Below are positions 62,511 to 64,000 of a stretch of 64,000 bases of DNA, piece after piece. The translations under genes and the position numbers were made by a program. Within the stretch, counting starts at the first letter, position 1. Every line of letters begins with the position of its first letter. The notes beneath the pieces are model-generated. The model saw only the letters and a list, made by a program, of their open reading frames with translations. It made no database searches and was not told where the DNA came from. Source of the DNA: Gautieria morchelliformis (taxonomy: Eukaryota; Basidiomycota; Agaricomycetes; Gomphales; Gomphaceae); contig WHVA01000444.1 in assembly GCA_015179125.1 (NCBI GenBank), positions 31,058 to 95,057 of the forward strand, written 5' to 3'.

Positions 62511-64000
62511 CGACCCAAAAAATGTGTTTATTTTTTGGCGGGTCGGTTGTCGATCCTTGCCTTGCCTGGATCTTACCGTTAAGGGATCGGCACATTTTCC
62601 CATTCTTTCCTGTCTGTTGATGGTGTGGTGTTCTTATGTTTTCCTTCGCACACATTCATAACCCATCGTACAGAGAGTTTGCTCAATTTCTGCACGGATA
62701 CTCTGTAAAGACCCCCTCATCGTTAGGACCGCCTGGCATGTGCGCCCCCTCCATTTCTTGCTGGCCTGTCCCGCCTTTTTCTGGTGTTTTTTTGACATGC
62801 ATTCCTCTTCTTACTTGGCTGTATCTTGGACTGTGAACAGTTGGCTTCCTGTCCCAGTCCTTTCCTCTCACTTCTGCAGGTGGCATTGTTTGCAATGCTT
62901 TCTGTTTGCTCTGCCTTTCCTTTCCTGCCCTGGGTGTCCATGCCTGTCTCAGTTGACATTCGGTTGCAATCCTTTTCCTTTCCTTGACTCTTTTCCTGCT
63001 GCTTTTCAGTATGGGAGGTCTGTGAAGGCCTTGCCAGACCTTCTTACACTAACTGTTGGTCCTCTCTGCCGTGTCTTCCTTCCCTCGTGGTGTTTTCAAT
63101 CCATTGCAGTGGTTCCAGGTGAGTTGTTTTTGTGGTTCACACTGTAGCCTCCATGTTAGCCTTCGCCGGCTTTATGTCCCTCCCAATTTAGGTATAGGTT
63201 CCCGTTTTCTTCGCTTCCATGCCATGTCACTTTTGAACTATTCACTTGCTTAATTTCCACCCTTGCAGCACCTGAACATTTCTTGCTGTGAGAAAAGTGT
63301 GATAAGGCAACATCTTTCAATGAAAAACAAATTCTTAAGATCAAATGGAACCTTCATTGGTAACTCCCTATTTTAAACTCAGCAGAGAGAGAGTCAGGGA
63401 CTGATGTGGCAGCCGCTGCCACTCTGATCCCCGACTCTCTCCAAAGGAAAGGGAGGGTCTACACGAATACAAATGGCCATGAACACGGTTATGCAGATGA
63501 ATTTGTATTCATTTTATTGGTTGCCCTTTCCTACTGGCTTCTTCCATGCTGCCCTCTCCTTTTAGGCGGGGGCCGTTTCTCCATGTCTCATGGGGGAGTA
63601 AAATGTATGCCGTGTCTCGAGTCCTTTGCCATTGCCTGCCCTGCTTTTTCTTTGTCATCCCCTCCCCACCCCTTCCCATACTCTGGCCTGTTTGGAGTGT
63701 GGGAACTCTCCCGGTGCCTTTTTGCACGGCATTCAGAGGGCACACCTTTGGCCATGTTCCCTGGCCCGGTTAGGGTCCGTCTGCAACCTCATTTGCTTTT
63801 CATCACCCTGTTCACCTTCTGCTTTCTTTCTGTGCCCATGTAGACATCTGCCTCTCCATTTATGGCCATTGCGTTCGGGAACTTTTTATGTGTTTGCGCA
63901 TGGACATCCTACCAGATTTCATTGCACCCTGACCACATCTGTACTGAAGGTACAGGACGTGGTTGTAAATCCCGTGTCCTGCTGAACATCAACTGTTCCT
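62511..64000. other. Pyrimidine-rich DNA, no confident gene
   Basis: The plus strand is T/C-rich, producing hydrophobic Phe/Leu/Cys/Pro frames (for example 62740-63147 and 63406-63843) that look like composition artefacts. A hairpin GTGGCAGCCGCTGCCAC (63401-63417), extended by AGAGAGTC / GACTCTCT arms, lies at 63387-63439. A 10 bp inverted pair GAATACAAAT..ATTTGTATTC lies near 63465 and 63502. It may be part of an uncharacterised repeat. Confidence 0.3.

Noticed and set aside
62740-63147. Hydrophobic Phe/Cys/Leu-rich frame resembling a membrane protein
   Set aside because: Explained by the T/C-rich strand composition; neighbouring frames have the same look and no plausible gene structure.
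1-64000. tRNA, rRNA, CRISPR arrays and bacterial-type operons
   Set aside because: No tRNA-like cloverleaf with a T-arm motif, no rRNA-like sequence and no regularly spaced repeats were seen; the gene structure is fungal.

Overview
The window reads as genomic DNA of an agaricomycete-type basidiomycete fungus. Supporting this are a host gene with 45-62 bp GT..AG introns, a C2-plus-NACHT protein of the kind expanded in mushrooms, DUF6533 membrane-protein genes, a Chs4/SKT5-type relic, and chromodomain-bearing Ty3/gypsy elements. No tRNA, rRNA or CRISPR array was seen. Most of the window is transposon-derived and host genes are few and often decayed.

Left (1-7 kb): a phase-consistent C2-NACHT gene runs off the left edge (minus strand). 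It is followed by a decayed phosphosulfolactate-synthase-like (ComA) relic, a 65 bp palindrome, gene-poor DNA and a Ty3/gypsy integrase fossil.

7-21.6 kb: a young but broken Ty3/gypsy chromovirus (gypsy-1, 7170-15244) has 691 bp LTRs and target-site duplication CATCT. It sits inside an uncharacterised minus-strand gene whose reading frame is continuous across the target site. A truncated relative in the other orientation (gypsy-3, 17082-20822) abuts a LINE ORF1 relic. Both gypsy elements carry an extra gene on the strand opposite pol, between the chromodomain and the 3' LTR, with a coiled-coil front and a Cys cluster. In gypsy-1 the cluster fits the Zn(II)2Cys6 spacing.

21.6-30.6 kb: a multi-exon DUF6533 membrane-protein gene, a non-autonomous TIR element (25022-26981), a catalytic-core-deleted hAT (26991-29071) and several solo LTRs. 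One of these is a solo LTR nested in another of the same family.

30.7-44.6 kb: the most unusual structure is a Tc1/mariner-like element flanked by TA, with terminal inverted repeats of about 1.4 kb. Without later insertions it would be about 6.5 kb. It holds a DD34E-type transposase (minus), a companion gene of unknown function with a SAM-like C-terminus (plus), and a captured piece of a class V myosin motor domain that keeps an intron. Solo LTRs and a nearly pristine gypsy element (gypsy-2, 37302-43512) later landed in it.

44.6-64 kb: a 5'-truncated Ty1/copia, duplicated intergenic blocks, an orphan LTR, an SKT5-like exon relic, a whole-looking Ty1/copia (52625-57125), and two decayed copies of the 3' end of an N-acetylglucosamine-6-phosphate deacetylase gene. 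These two copies flank a decayed DUF6533 gene. The last 1.5 kb shows no gene.

Taken together this is an accessory, transposon-dense region at the flank of an innate-immunity-type NLR gene. The host genes do not form a pathway.
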